64,000 nt of DNA from Antennarius striatus (taxonomy: Eukaryota > Chordata > Actinopteri > Lophiiformes > Antennariidae). The DNA is taken from positions 14,002,001 through 14,066,000 of the forward strand of contig NC_090797.1 in the NCBI RefSeq assembly GCF_040054535.1, in the 5' to 3' direction. The position numbers were made by a program, and so were the translations under genes. Of this stretch, positions 45,603 to 57,480 are shown in pieces (the first letter of the stretch is position 1; each line of letters begins with the position of its first letter). The notes under the pieces were generated by a model, which saw nothing but the letters and a program-made list of their open reading frames with translations, had not been told where the DNA came from and did no database searches.

Positions 45603-48600
45603 ATGGCTGAACACCTCATTCAGCAGAGGTAGAGATGTTAAAGTTACATTATGGAACTGCGGCATTTTATTTATTATGTGTTGTTTTAATGTCCTGTAAT
45701 TACATCTGGTTAGTTTTAAGGAATATAACTTCAGTATTTAGAGTAGTAATGATATTTAAATGTAATCAATAATGATTTAAAAACATTTAAAATCACAAAC
45801 AACCTCATATAACAATTATGTTTGTATGTTGAGGACTGCTTGTAATTGAAATTGTCGTCAAATATTGCTGATAACGTCACTCAAAGTCTTAGCAGGCCAA
45901 ATCAGTGTCTGTCCTCTTTTCCAATTAAATTCAGTTAGAATAACTTCTTGCCTCCTGTTATTTCCTGACAGGAGATGTGTTCAGTTTCTCTTTGTCTTAG
46001 TTACAGGGTGAATAATATTTCTGTGCAGCTTCCATTCACATTTCATTATGTAAAGCGATGAACATTGCAGTAGCTACTGGATAGACTACAGTCCAGCTAC
46101 TGCATCACTTATGACTATGTTCTAGTTCCATGGTGGTTTTTGTTATTTGCAGGTTGTCTTTGCCGCGACTCGAGTGAGGACCTTCAATACTATTATGAAT
46201 GTTATAATATTTTTCTGTGATCAGTCAAAATTTTGCATTAAATTGTAGAAGAATCATTTTTAGCTGACTTTTTTGCCATCATATGACACATAAATTAACA
46301 ACTGAAGTTTTAGTTGTTACATACAGTGGAATGAATAAGTTTCGGCACCCCTGATAGTTTTCAAGATTTTCCTTTATAAATCACTGGTTGTTCAGATCAG
46401 CAGTTTCAGTTCAATACATCATATAGCAGACAAACACTGATATTTGAGGAATGAAATTTATAGGATTTACAGAAAGTGTGCAATAATTATTTAAATATAA
46501 AATAAGCTGGTTCGCAGTTTTCGACATCCTTGTTGTTTTATTGATTTAAATACTTGAGCACTAATTATTGGAAGACAATTTTTTTTTGTCAGCTCATTGA
46601 CCCTGGACCTACACACACAGGTGAAGCCAATCATGAGAACGGCTGACGTGTCAAAAGTCCATGTCGAAAAGTTTCAAATCAGCAGAGGTGAAGGATGGTG
46701 AGAACAGTCAAACTGAACCCACAGACGAGGTCCACAGACCTACAACATGATCTTGCTGTAGATGGTGTCACTGCATCGTTCAACTCTTCAGTGTACTTTG
46801 CAGAAGGGCAGGCTGTATGGGAGAGTAATGAGGAAGAAACGTTTTCTGCACACTCGCCACAAAAGCAGGTACTGGGAATGTCGCATGGATTCCACTCAGA
46901 ATCAGCAGATTCTTGTGAACAATGTTCAAGAAGGACAAAGTTGGAGTTGTGTCGGGGCTGGATACTTCATTCATTCTGATGGGTTCATCTAAATTTAATT
47001 TTTAAAGTAGGCACCTAAAATGAACACAAACATAGAATAAATAGAGGCATACAGCATCACTGTTACTATGTCTATGAGTAACCAGTACCATTACAGTATG
47101 CTGTTTTTGTTAATCAGATTTAGTTGACAGGAACAAGATTGTGATGTTGCTGTCACACTAGGTGTGCAGAAGTGACTCAGACATAATGGAAATTACATAC
47201 ATGACATGTAGCTAAACAAAATTGTATGTTTGGGTTCTTCTACTGCACAGACAGGAGGATGACCTTCAAGAGGACGACTGGTGGGAGTCCTGGAAGATGG
47301 AGGATGAGTCTGAGGCCCTCCACCGCCAGGTCGTCAGTTGGTCACACCGTCACTGGTCCATCTGACACCACAGGTGTGATGAGAAAGAAAGAAATCAGAC
47401 TCGTTGAAATGATCAGATTAATGAATGTTGATGATTTAAATGGAATGAGAAGAAGAGGAGGAGGAGGCCCAGGAGGAGATGAAGGAGTGAGAAGCTCCAT
47501 CCCTCTGACGTCTGACCTCACAGCTCCTCAGGGACCGCTTCTCCCACCAACACCAGAGGTTAGATCACATCTCATACTGGATTTGACTTGCCAGGACAAG
47601 TACTGTATGCTTTTGAGTTGCATCATGGGAAATGTAGGTTTTTGTAGCTTGACCCATGTTCAGGACTAAATCTCTGAATGTTTCAACCTCTGCTGCATTA
47701 GTTACTAACATTCTCTTTTAAAAATGTCCCTTGAGAGTTCATTTGTGTGGCAAATTTTCCTTGTATCCTGTCATTATGCCAAGCTAGGCTAACTAATGAC
47801 TGGCCCAAATGTTCAGAAGTTCACCTGATTCTTCTGGGTGAGCCTTGAGTTTTGAATTTGTATTGGCAAATATCAGATCAGATATTAGAATTATGCTGGT
47901 CTTACTTGAGATGATCTTCAAAATTTAATCCAGGAATGTCTTGAATTCCAGTTGTTAAATCAAACCTTATGTTCTTCCTCTTCCTGCCAACAAATATCAA
48001 CATTATTTCGATCATTTTAATAACAGTTTTGACCATCTATATTTTAAATGATACAAATGAATCACGTACACATCCTCATCTGGTTTAAAAATTTTTGTCA
48101 TTGTTTGACTTGTATAGTTTACTCAGGTGTGATGCTGAGACTGAAAGCAGCATCAGGAGGTTCCAGTGGAGTCATGACCCAGTTGGACTGGGACCGCCTG
48201 TGTGATGATCCGTGTCTCCTGCATGGACCTGTAGGATTAGATGAAGTACACAAACTGTGGCCTGCAGGAGGGTGAGGCTACAGGAAGTAGCTGCTGGCAG
48301 GTCCATGTCCAGGGTTCAATGTGTCCACGCTCACAATGTCACACAGTCTGCATGTTTTTTTTCTGTCTCTCCTCAGATCATCATCATCACAGCTGCTGGA
48401 TGCCCTCATTGAGATCCACTCCAAGGTGCGTTCCACAGAGTCATGGAACTTGAAACCGTCCTGTGTGAACCCAGTCTCACTGTTCCACATATCAGGGTGG
48501 TCTATTCGTCAATAAGGGGATGCTCACTACAACAGGAGGTAAGCTGTCTTTGTGTCATTCGTGTTGTCTGAGCCAGTGCAGCATCTTTTCTGTCCCCCAC

Positions 48601-48808
48601 ACCTGCAGTGGAATGAAGCAGAAACACAGATGAAATGTTTGCATTAAAATATCATTCCTGTTTCTTTGTCTAGACTGCACAGATCATCATCTTTCTGTCT
48701 CAGCAAGAACCCAGCAGCCTGGAGACACCGACACATCTCCAGGCCGCTGGATGAAGATCTAAAGGAGACCCTGAAGGAAAGAGAAAAGAGGAAGACACAA
48801 CATTTATG
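45603..48808 (+). CDS. Possible multi-exon gene of unknown function
   Basis: I do not recognise this gene and the model is tentative. A start MAEHLIQQ at 45603-45628 ends at AG|GTAGAG and joins in phase to 47251 (acceptor CACAG), giving RQEDDLQEDDWWESWKMEDE, which reaches a TGA before the next strong donor (CACAG|GTGTGA). Further exon-like pieces are 47524-47559 (PQGPLLPPTPE); 48126-48270 (LRLKAASGGSSGVMTQLDWD, then HGPVGLDEVHKLWPAG, donor GGTGAG); 48376-48424 (SSQLLDALIEIHSK, acceptor CTCCTCAG); and 48675-48808 (LSKNPAAWRHRHISRPLDED, then KETLKEREKRKTQHL and a TGA/TAT end). The pieces look protein-like and have splice signals, but phases across all of them were not reconciled. It may be a decaying gene. 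It is head-to-head with the HMG-box gene. Confidence 0.35.
46325..46990 (+). mobile_element. Second Tc1-like relic
   Basis: CAGTGGAATGAATAAGTTTC at 46325, followed by GGCACCCCTG, is a Tc1-type terminal repeat. From about 46760 the frame reads LHRSTLQCTLQKGRLYGRVM and continues with RKKRFLHTRHKSRYWECRMD, the middle of a Tc1 transposase. The catalytic region and the right terminus are absent or too decayed to see. Confidence 0.75.
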
Positions 48809-49556
48809 ACATTCCACTGTTGAAGGTACCTGCTATCAGCAAACCGTGGCTAACTGGACAGATTCTTTCACCATCTTCTTACCAGGAAGGAAATGTTCTA
48901 CATGCTGCTGCTGTTTTCCTTCACCAGTCGATACAGATTTCACATCATGTGAAATTTTTTCAACATAAAACACAAGGTTTTTTGACTTTAACAACTTGAT
49001 TTTCTCCAGACATGAGTACACAGTCACCACCATCACAACATCAGACAACCAGGAGTCACACTACGCCTGTGTCCCTGGGTCAAAGAATACAACTGTTTTA
49101 CCGTAGAGGAGTAGAGTAGAGAGCAACACATGTTCCCAAAAACAACTCAACAAATCTCTAGAGTAACTGAACAGTTTGCTGTGACATCGTTTAAATCAAT
49201 TTAACACACATTCTTCTGAACTTTAACAATGTGAAGTGAGAAACTCACTGGCTGCTGGCTCATAGTTTAATACTCATGACCCACAAAGAAACTAGTGGAA
49301 GACGTTTACACATTTTAATCAAGTTGAGGCAGTAATACAGGGACTACAGATGAAAATTAGCTTTAAGCTATCTTTGGTCTCTGTAACACATTCTTTGTGC
49401 AATGTCCCTGTTCAAGAAATAAATAAATAAAATCCTGCAATTATGTTCAGGATGAATTTCACTCATGTCATGTCTTCTCCTGACTTTCTTTCCCCTTTAT
49501 AAAGTTCTTCACACAGTTTAACTCGGGTTCACCTTCTGTGTTTTTGTCTGAATTCT

Positions 49557-49696
49557 TGTAGGAAGAGAAAACGCAGGAACGAGTGTGAGGACGGGAGGCC
49601 TTCCGTCCGTCAAAAAACCTCCCAACGCGTTCATGCTGTTCAGCAAGGAGCAGCGATCAATCATCAAACATCGAAAGAAGAATTTAGAAGAAGACT
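49557..49696 (+). pseudogene. HMG-box fragment, paralogue of the 39-43 kb gene
   Basis: After an acceptor-like TTCTTGTAG, the frame reads GLPSVKKPPNAFMLFSKEQR and continues to a TGA after NLEED. VKKPPNAFMLF-x-KEQR is nearly the same as helix 1 of the HMG box in the minus-strand gene at 42.1 kb. The second and third helices are not preserved beyond it. This looks like the first half-exon of a duplicated HMG-box gene that decayed. Confidence 0.6.
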
Positions 49697-49754
49697 GACT
49701 AATCGAAGATAAAAGTGAGAACATTGAGTGTTCGGCAAGTCTTGGAGATGTTAC

Positions 49755-51107
49755 ATGGAAGAAGATATTTTTTCATCTTTTTCGTGCGAGGAGGAGGAGG
49801 ACAGCAACCAAGAAGACAATGAGGTTACAGAGTCCTTTGAGAGGCAAGTCAAACTAAACATGAATATTTAGTTTTTGATTTATCTATTCCCGTATAAATC
49901 ACTTTATATGCTTATACTGTAATATATATTTTATATTTGTTTTTTATACATAACGTGATGTATTTATGTAGGTTTATATAAACCGAAAATCAGGGCTGAA
50001 ATTATGAGTTTAGTAAACTAATTTTAAATAGATATACAGATTTTCCTAGGTTTTATTTTGTGTTATACTATTTATATTTTTCTTTCTTCATGACTTATTT
50101 TCTTTTGTAAAGTGACTTTTCACATTGTTGTAGGGGGCCAGAGAATTTGAATTTTTCAATTTTATTTTCACGTGTCTGTGTACAGATATGAGGAGAGTAG
50201 ACCAGGACCCTCTACACAGAGACCAGGACCCTCTATACAGAGACCCGGACCCTCTACACAGGGACCAGGACCCTCTACACAGGGACCAGGACCCTCTACA
50301 CAGGGACCAGGACCCTCTACACAGAGACCAGGACCTCTCCCCACCCACGCTGCATACACTGTGTGTCAACAACAACAGAAAGCAGCATACAATTAAGCAA
50401 CGGGCCAGAAGTACAGCAGGACTGATGTGGACAGCGAGGAGCTCTGCAAGATAAATTTTCATTCCAGCCCCCAGTTGTTCCTCAAGCTGGCTGACATCAA
50501 GTTTGGAACCTGTGGGACATACAGGGAAGACAGGGGGTAGTGCCCACCCCAGAGAAACATCGGTGGATCAGTGGGGGCTCTCTGGTCTTCGTCAAGTGGA
50601 TGTACACACGGGAGGTGCTTTGCTCCACCATCCATCCAGCAGTTTCTGGGGAGGTGGCAGGAGGAAGGTGAAGGTTAAAGATGGAAGCTGGTCGGTGAAG
50701 GAGATCCCCTGCCCCACCCCAGTTATTGCTTACAAAAGCACATGGATGGTGTGGATCTGTCGGACCAGCTGCTGCAATATTAGTCTACCCACCCACAGGA
50801 GTGTACGCTGGTACCACACCCCCTACTAACTCAAAGTAGGTGAAGCCCCTGACCCACGAGGACCTCCAGACGGAGCTGTGTGTGGGGTGGACAGAAGTGG
50901 GAGGCTCCAGAAGTACTGACCACATTCCTGTTGGCATTGCTGTGGCGGCAGACTCCAGCCAGAGTGCCATGCAAGGATGTAGGATCTTCCAACAGCGCCA
51001 TAAGGTGGACAATGTGAGAAAGCTCACCCCATGGAAACGCAAAGCCTGAGCGTTGTCACCCGTGTGTCGACTGGAACAGGAACTGCTTTGAAAAGTGGCA
51101 TTCGTAA
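49755..51107 (+). pseudogene. piggyBac-like transposase relic
   Basis: 49755-49857 encodes an acidic start (MEEDIFSSFSCEEEEDSNQE) as in piggyBac transposases. After a gap, 50455-50830 holds, in changing frames, KLADIKFGTCGTYRED, a late-core stretch around HMDGVDLSDQLLQY and RSVRWYHT. The end (KPLTHEDLQTELC ... RHKVDNVRKLTPWKRKA and, in another frame, CVDWNRNCFEKWHS) is the cysteine-rich C-terminal domain. Stops and frameshifts throughout show it is dead. Confidence 0.82.
50198..50340 (+). repeat. 21-bp tandem repeat (GACCAGGACCCTCTACACAGA)
   Basis: About seven copies of a 21-base unit are present in the piggyBac relic, reading GPSTQRP or DQDPLHR depending on frame. Unit length keeps the frame open. 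Confidence 0.9.
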
Positions 51108-51586
51108 AACAAACTACAGCCCACTGTATATATATATGTAATATATATTTGTATATAGCCTGATTATAGTTAAATGTCATTCAATTTTATAGTTGCACCA
51201 TTTAAGAATGTTTCTTTTACAATTTGATGGCTTTGAATACAGTTGCAGCTGAAGTTGGTGTTTATTTAGAGTTTCAGCTAGAAACGCCTGCAGGATATAC
51301 ATGTTTCTATTGTAAATATATATAGTATTAGGTTACAGTATTTCAATTTTACATTTACAAATTTATCTTAGAAGCCTGAAGCAACCTTTTTCAATATCCA
51401 AAACAGTTCAGAGCATGTTTTTGGTTTTATTTTGCAATGAATACTCTTTATTCATTTTCGAATTTGATTGTTTATTTTGGCCCAATATATCAATGAAGTA
51501 GGTTATAGGAACATAATAACCATCTGTTCATATAGATGAAGTTGTTCAGAAGAAAAAGATACCAAGCATTTTTTTTGAATGAATGA

Positions 51587-52230
51587 ATGATTATGAATGC
51601 CTTCACCCCCGTCCTCCCCCTGGCTAACCCGGCTAAAAAAGTGATCATATCAAATGCACCTCTGCACCTCAGCGACAAGGCCCTGGAGAGGGAGCTGTCA
51701 CAACATGGTCGGCTCCTGAGTCCTTTAAAAATGTTCCCGGTCGGCGGTACCACTGACCCAACGAACAAATGTTTCGCCCTCTGGAGACAAATTATTGATG
51801 GTACCTAATCGGATCAATGAAGAGCTGAACCTGTTTAACCCTTGTGTGACAGCACAAAGGTTAAACAGGTTAAACAGGACACGGGTGACAGCACAAAGGA
51901 TGAACAGAATGAAGGGGGCAGAGAGACAGCCCCCAGAATGGTAGAGTCTCAGCTGGAGAAGGAGAAAGAGGATGATATTGTGATAGTGTTTTACCTATTG
52001 TGATGGATTTTTTTGTCTGACACAAGAAGGAGTAAAGCAAAAAAATTGATAATAAAAAAACGCAGAGAACCCTATTGATACAAGTAGCTCTGAAAACAAA
52101 ATTGAAGACAGTTCGAAAGAAGCCATAACAGAAAAATAAGATTTGCAGAAGAGATTTGTGGGCCAAAATAGAAAATTTCTTTCCTGACCTCAAAAGGTTT
52201 TTAGATAGCATCCGTAAAAAAACCAGTAGG
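51587..52230 (+). pseudogene. Tx1/L1-like LINE ORF1 relic
   Basis: 51600-51805 reads VIISNAPLHLSDKALERELS and QHGRLLSPLKMFP, matching the RNA-binding N-part of fish Tx1-like ORF1 proteins. Later pieces (ETAPRMVESQLEKEKEDDIV; a decayed FFPDLKRFLDSIR) match its C-part. The zinc-knuckle middle is missing. Confidence 0.6.
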
Positions 52231-54600
52231 AAGTGACCAACCGTTTTTTGCAAACTCAAGTTTTTTTAAATTCAGCTTAATGTCATCAATAACAGATCTA
52301 CGTCATAACTCACTGATCAGGAAATATTCGGACTTAAAAAAAACCAATTGATCAAAATAAGAAAACAATGGCGGTCATACATTGGGGAAAGAGATAGGTC
52401 AAGTAAAAGAGACGGAGTGAGAGAGTGGCAGATAGGCCAGTTTCATGTCCATAGTGCGCTGTCGCTGAATTGGGGGCGGGATTTCCAGGCCTTTGGGTAT
52501 CCTGTCTTCCATCCGCGTTTAGCCAAACTGGATCGTTTTTATTGTTTTAAACACCATTTCAATGTTTTTAGGTTTTGTCAAATAACGACAGCTGCTTTTA
52601 CTGATAATTCTTTGGTTTTATGTCATGTTGTTATACCTTAGAGTGCATACTGGCATTTTAATTCAGTATTAGCTTTGGACAGGCTTTAGAGAATTTTAAA
52701 ATAATTTTTGAAGCATTTTAAATAAGCTGATTCTACTTCTTTTAGGCAGCGGTGGGATTATGGCAAAACAGAGATAAAACTCCTGTGAGAGCAGTATACA
52801 GGTACTCTGAACGTCACCCGCGACACCTGCCGATCTATCAAAGACCTGGAGGCTCAGATCGTGGAGTTAGAAACAAGCACTTCCACAGGGGTAATCAGGG
52901 GTATATTGAAATCCCCAAGTTGAAAAAAGTGTCTTTAGTTAACTTGTTAGATGCTAAAGGGTACTGGTCCGATCCAGGGTACAAAACAAGGGTTACTTCC
53001 TGGGCCTGGAGAAGAACCATGGATAGAACTACGTAATCCACCCTCTGCTCTCTGAAACAGGCTGCAACATACCCATCTTGGCCAGATAAGAAGGCGAGCT
53101 ATGGAATTGTGCTCATCAACAGTGAGTTAGAGCAGAAAGATGTTCTGTTTGAGGGGTTCTGTGGTGAACTACCCCAGATCTGGATACTAACACAGCTGGA
53201 GAAAACACTCATCCTGAATATCTGAAGGTAAATGGTGTGCCTCCATTTTATCAAGGTGTTTTTTGTTTTTTTTTTAAATCATGGGCTGTTTTTAAATGTA
53301 ATTGAGAGAAAAGATCTAACTCTCTGTTCAGGTTGTTGGAGGAACCATCAGTACATGGAGTCACCCTGGTTCTTCAACAAGGCTGTACACATACACAGGA
53401 GCATTCAGCCTAATGTTACACGTTTAAAAAGTTAGTATGATGATGTTTGCAGGGAAACTAGAGTGTTTATGATCACCACTGCAGATTAGCATGATAGAAT
53501 GATAACATTAACTAATAAACACTGAGCAAAGAAAGATTGGTTTTGTAGCTTAGGTGCCTCTAAATTTCATGTGAAACAAGTGTTTAAAGTTATTTTTCCA
53601 TATAAAATAGGATGACATCAACCCCCACTCAAAACTCAAATTACAGAGAAACTGTTACTGCAGTGTCTCTGTAAAAACAGGTTCTCGCAAGATTTCATCA
53701 AAAAAGTATTTGCTAGCAAACTAACCCTATCCATAACCTACACAGAAAACATTTTAAAATCGTTTTTTTGTAACCATATGTCTACATATGTAGTCATACG
53801 TCTAATTTTTTTTTCTTTAAAATTCCGTTTTAGTGCTCTTCTGTTATGGTCATCTGTCCTTGCTCCCTCATATATTAATCTTTCAAGCCCTTATGTCTGT
53901 CCTACACCAGACAGCATGATAAAGTTGGCACATATACGATTTACACTGTTCTATCACAACATGATGTTATCAGACAGTCCCAGACTCTTATCATGTTGTA
54001 AGAGGCTGGTTAAGTGATGGGAACAGTGAGAGTAAATAAAGGTATGGCATCCAGGCTGCAGGTAAAATAAAGGCTGATTTATTGGTGCAGGCTAACTCAG
54101 GTGAGGGGGGATCTGACACTCCTGATAAATCTCTTTGGGTTCAATCTGCAGGAGCTGGAGGACCCATCTGTGTTAATATATGGCTTTATAGTAAAGTTGC
54201 TACTGTTGACCTTTGTCTAAATCACAGTGTAAAGTAAGGCAGGCGGCGTGTGAGACTTGTGATGTAATTCTTTGCACAATTGATTTTCCATGAAATGACA
54301 GCAGGCTTAAATCACAGTACATCTACTTTTGGTTATTAGTACAATATGAAATGGTGCAAGTCATAATACTTGCACAGTATCTTCCTCTATCAAGGAAGTA
54401 GTCTGTCATTTCAAGCATCATTTCATGGAATTCACATTTTTCAGTTATGGACTACAGAGTATATTCCACTAAAGTGAGAAGGTAATTTGCTGGAATCTGG
54501 CATTCTCTACAGTGGATTACATATTAGTTAGCACTGTTACCTTGCAGCATCCAGATGCGTGTTTTGACACCATCTCTGAGGTGTATTTTAATGGCTATTG
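52231..54600. other. Unassigned DNA
   Basis: Open frames at 52348-52641 and 52752-53036 and short coding-like pieces to 53440 were inspected; none matched a family and splice signals were not consistent. The rest is AT-rich and looks non-coding. Confidence 0.4.
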
Positions 54601-54622
54601 TGTGAATACATAATTCCTTATT

Positions 54623-54642
54623 CTAACCCTAACCCTAACCCT
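54623..54642. repeat. Interstitial telomere-like repeat (CCCTAA)3
   Basis: About three and a half uninterrupted CCCTAA units. Confidence 0.8.
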
Positions 54643-54724
54643 TCATGTACAAGAACCCACTAATGGAGTTTACTGGCGAAGTGCAGGCATTTTATTTACT
54701 GGGGACCAGTTAACCTCAAGTGCA

Positions 54725-54885
54725 TGTTTTTGGAGGTGTGGTGAGGAAGCCGGAGAACCCGGAGAGAACCCACGCAGACACAGGAAGAACATTCAAACTC
54801 CGCAAAGAGCGGGACGCGAACCCGGAACCGCCTTGCTGTGCGATGACAGCGCTACCCACTGCACCACCGTACCGCCCAAGGTCCC
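54725..54885 (-). mobile_element. tRNA-derived SINE head
   Basis: On the minus strand this reads GGGCGGTACGGTGGTGCAGT ... GGTAGCGCTGTCATCGCAC ... CCGGGTTCGCGTCCCG ... CTCCGGCTTCC, the very common fish SINE with A- and B-box-like promoter elements. The 3' tail half is missing (compare 11.77 kb). Confidence 0.75.
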
Positions 54886-55189
54886 ATATTATGCTTTTTT
54901 TTGGACTCATGTCATTCTGCTGCCAGATGTCCAACTACACTGTATTTGAAATGCTTTGCCCCAAACTGATCCATGGACCTCAATATCTTTGATTGAATAT
55001 TAATCAGATCACTTCCGGTACAGGCGCTTCGTTTACAGGGGCTGGCCATTATGTTATTGAGTTCCCTCTGTCACACCTGTCACACACCCCCAGATATTGT
55101 TCCCATACACCACGTGAACACACACCACCGCCTGCTTGAACTTACCGTAGTCAACTTCTTGTTTTGACCATCTATGATGTTAACAAACC

Positions 55190-55640
55190 TTGCGGTTCCT
55201 GAAAACGCAACTTTTTAAAAACGCATCGAAAACGATTCGCGTCCACACGACAGCGTTTTCAAAAAAATCTCCGTCCACACGTAAATGCACCAGTGCATTT
55301 TCGGAGACGTCTATAAGCATGCCAAACCATGTGGTGGCAGTATTGAGTCAAATTTTATCCAATAGGAATCCTCTGTGTTTTGTTGTCACAACATACGGAC
55401 CCATAAATATGACGTCACAGAGGTTTTCGTCGCAGGCAAGACGTCAGCGTTTTTAAAAAGTTGCAGATACACTGTCCACACGACAACGCAGACCCAGCGT
55501 TTTAAAAAAAAATCCACCTAGGCCAGCGTTTTCGAAAAGTTGCGTTTTCGTTCCAGATATCTGCGTTGTCGTGTGCACGGAAGGCATAAACGCAACAAAA
55601 AAGTTGCTTTTTAAAAAAATCCGTCATCGTGTGGCAACAG
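55190..55640. mobile_element. AACGC-rich non-autonomous element candidate
   Basis: Motifs such as AAAACGCAACTTTTT, GCGTTTTCGAAAAGTTGCG and GTCCACACGACAACGCAGA recur in both orientations over 450 bases, with no coding potential. It looks like a MITE-type or foldback repeat, but its ends were not fixed. Confidence 0.45.
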
Positions 55641-55734
55641 TGAGATGTCAGTTCACCTCACAAGTACTGCCAAAGCACCCTTGAGACAGGCGCTGTCCCC
55701 ATTATAAGTTTCTCATTGGGGGTGCACCATGAAG

Positions 55735-56140
55735 GAGCTACCCACCACTCGACTTGCCCATCATCTGCTTGCCCACAGGCCCCTTGTGTGTGTGTGTGTC
55801 TGTACCCATATATACGTATACTACAGGATAGTGTACAGGAACATCTGTACCCAGTATGGACTAGAAGTACCCAAATCCCAATGGGACATACCACCAAAGG
55901 TGGTTGAGAATGACAAGGCTAAGATCCTGTGGGACTTCAGCTTCCAGACTGACTAACAGCTGCTGGCTAAAAAACCCGACATAGTGGTGATGGACAAAGA
56001 GCAGAAGAGAGCAGGAACAGGAACACCAACATCAGGAAGAAGGAACACGAAAATATTGAGAAGTATCAAGGGTTGAAAGAACAGCTGGAACATATGTGGA
56101 AGATGTAGGTCCCTGCAGTAGTAGGAGCACTCTGGGAACT
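55735..56140 (+). mobile_element. Second copy of the restriction-like-endonuclease LINE 3' end
   Basis: The plus strand reads VYRNICTQYGLEVPKSQWDI and VVENDKAKILWDFSFQTD, followed by a TAA, then KPDIVVMDKEQKRA and a frameshift. It is closely similar to the minus-strand copy at 37.5-37.9 kb but in opposite orientation, and it is cut off by an (AT)n tract. Confidence 0.78.
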
Positions 56141-56142
56141 TT

Positions 56143-56143
56143 A

Positions 56144-56205
<62 letters not shown>

Positions 56206-56206
56206 T
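56143..56206. repeat. (AT)n microsatellite
   Basis: About 30 TA units, then TATAGTATATATACTATATG. Confidence 0.95.
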
Positions 56207-56214
56207 ATATACTA

Positions 56215-56608
56215 TATGTACTTGTGCTTTCCATCTGAACAGCATCTTCTTCAACCTGTAGACCTCCTGGTCTGTGAGCACATCATCTGCTCCTCTACCA
56301 GACTTCCTGGTCAGAAGTCTGGCTGACCCGATGAACAGCCTGAGGACAGAGAAGTCATCTTGGACCTCAGGTGAGGTTGGTGGCGAGTTTACGAGGACTG
56401 AAGACACCGGAGAAACCTGAACAGGGGACACTGGGTTCGGACTCAGCCAGGGATCTACACCACCAAAGAAAACAGAGCAAAGGCCCGCACTGAAACCTCC
56501 AGAACCGGAACAATCATGTCCGGCATCTGTGCTTGCCGAGACTGGCACTGAAGCAGCCTGTGTATCCCCGCCAGCAGCAGCGGGAGCAGCAGCCACTTCA
56601 TCTATCAC
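56215..56608 (-). pseudogene. LINE ORF1-like C-terminal relic
   Basis: The minus-strand frame ends FSVLRLFIGSARLLTRKSGR ... LTDQEVYRLKKML, similar to the C-terminus of Tx1-like ORF1 proteins. The preceding proline/serine-rich part is unremarkable. The match rests on a short motif only. Confidence 0.4.
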
Positions 56609-56629
56609 CTACCCTAACACCTCGGGCTT

Positions 56630-57244
56630 TAGTAGCCCTCATCAGTCTTTACAGGCATCTGTGGTCCACACTGGTGTTGCTGCCATACCACACGGTGATG
56701 CAGTTGGTCAGGGTGGCCTCAACCAGCTGTAGAAGCTGTTCAGAATCTTTGGCGACATGCAAAACCTCCTCAGCCTCCACAAGACGTGCAGCTGCTGTTG
56801 GGCTTTCTTCACCAGCTGAGTGGTGTTTGTGGACCAGGTAACGTCTTCATAGATGCGAAGCCCCACCCTCTCCACTTCCTGTCCCCAGGCGTTTAATGGC
56901 TGATGAGGGCTCCATTCCTTCCTCACGTCCACTATCATCTCTTTTGTCCATGCTGAGGGTGAGGTTGTTGTCCCCTCACAATCTCACCAGCGTGTCCACC
57001 TCCCTCCTGTAAGGGGCCTCGTGATGCGTCCCATCAAAGTGGTGTCGTCAATAAACTTTAGGATGATCTTGTCCTTGTGGAAGACGACACAGTGGTGAGT
57101 GAAGAGGGTGAAGAGGATAGGACTGAGGACACACCCCTGAGGTATGCCTCTATCCCAAAGACTGAGGCCTGCCTGTTGGAAAGTCCAGGAGCCAGTCACA
57201 GAGGGTGGGGTCACAGAGGGTAGTGTGTAGTCAGTAAAGAGCAT
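56630..57244 (-). pseudogene. Rex/L2-like LINE reverse transcriptase relic
   Basis: The minus strand reads GIPQGCVLSPILFTLFTHHC, then LKFIDDTTLMGRI (FADD-type catalytic box, here FIDD), then KEMIVDVRKEW, YEDVTWSTNTTQLVKKAQQQ and LRRFCMSPKILNSFYSW. This is the order of the RT palm and thumb in CR1/L2/Rex1-type elements. Stops and lost segments show decay. Confidence 0.75.
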
Positions 57245-57449
57245 CCCGATGTAGACGTCTTTAATCTCCAGGTGTGACGGGGGGGTTTATGCAGGACCGC
57301 AGCAGTAGCGTCTGAAGTGGATCCGTTGGGGTCCTGCAGGAGGTCCAGTGTTTCCAGGACGTTGCTCTGAATGTGGGTCAGAACCACCCTCTAAAATTTA
57401 CAATAAGGTGGTTTTAGCTGAGTTGGTGGCTGATGGTAACGCAGACAGA

Positions 57450-57480
57450 CAGGCAGGCAGGCAGACAGACAGACAGACGA
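57450..57480. repeat. (CAGA/CAGG)n tetranucleotide repeat
   Basis: Seven to eight CAGA and CAGG units. Confidence 0.85.

Noticed and set aside
47226..47669. 147-residue continuous plus-strand frame
   Set aside because: It runs through apparent splice sites in a frame with little protein-like character; the acidic alternative frame at 47251 looks more like coding sequence.
52752..53036. 94-residue frame with SWAWRRTMDR
   Set aside because: No family recognised; neighbouring pieces are in other frames with stops, so it is left unassigned.
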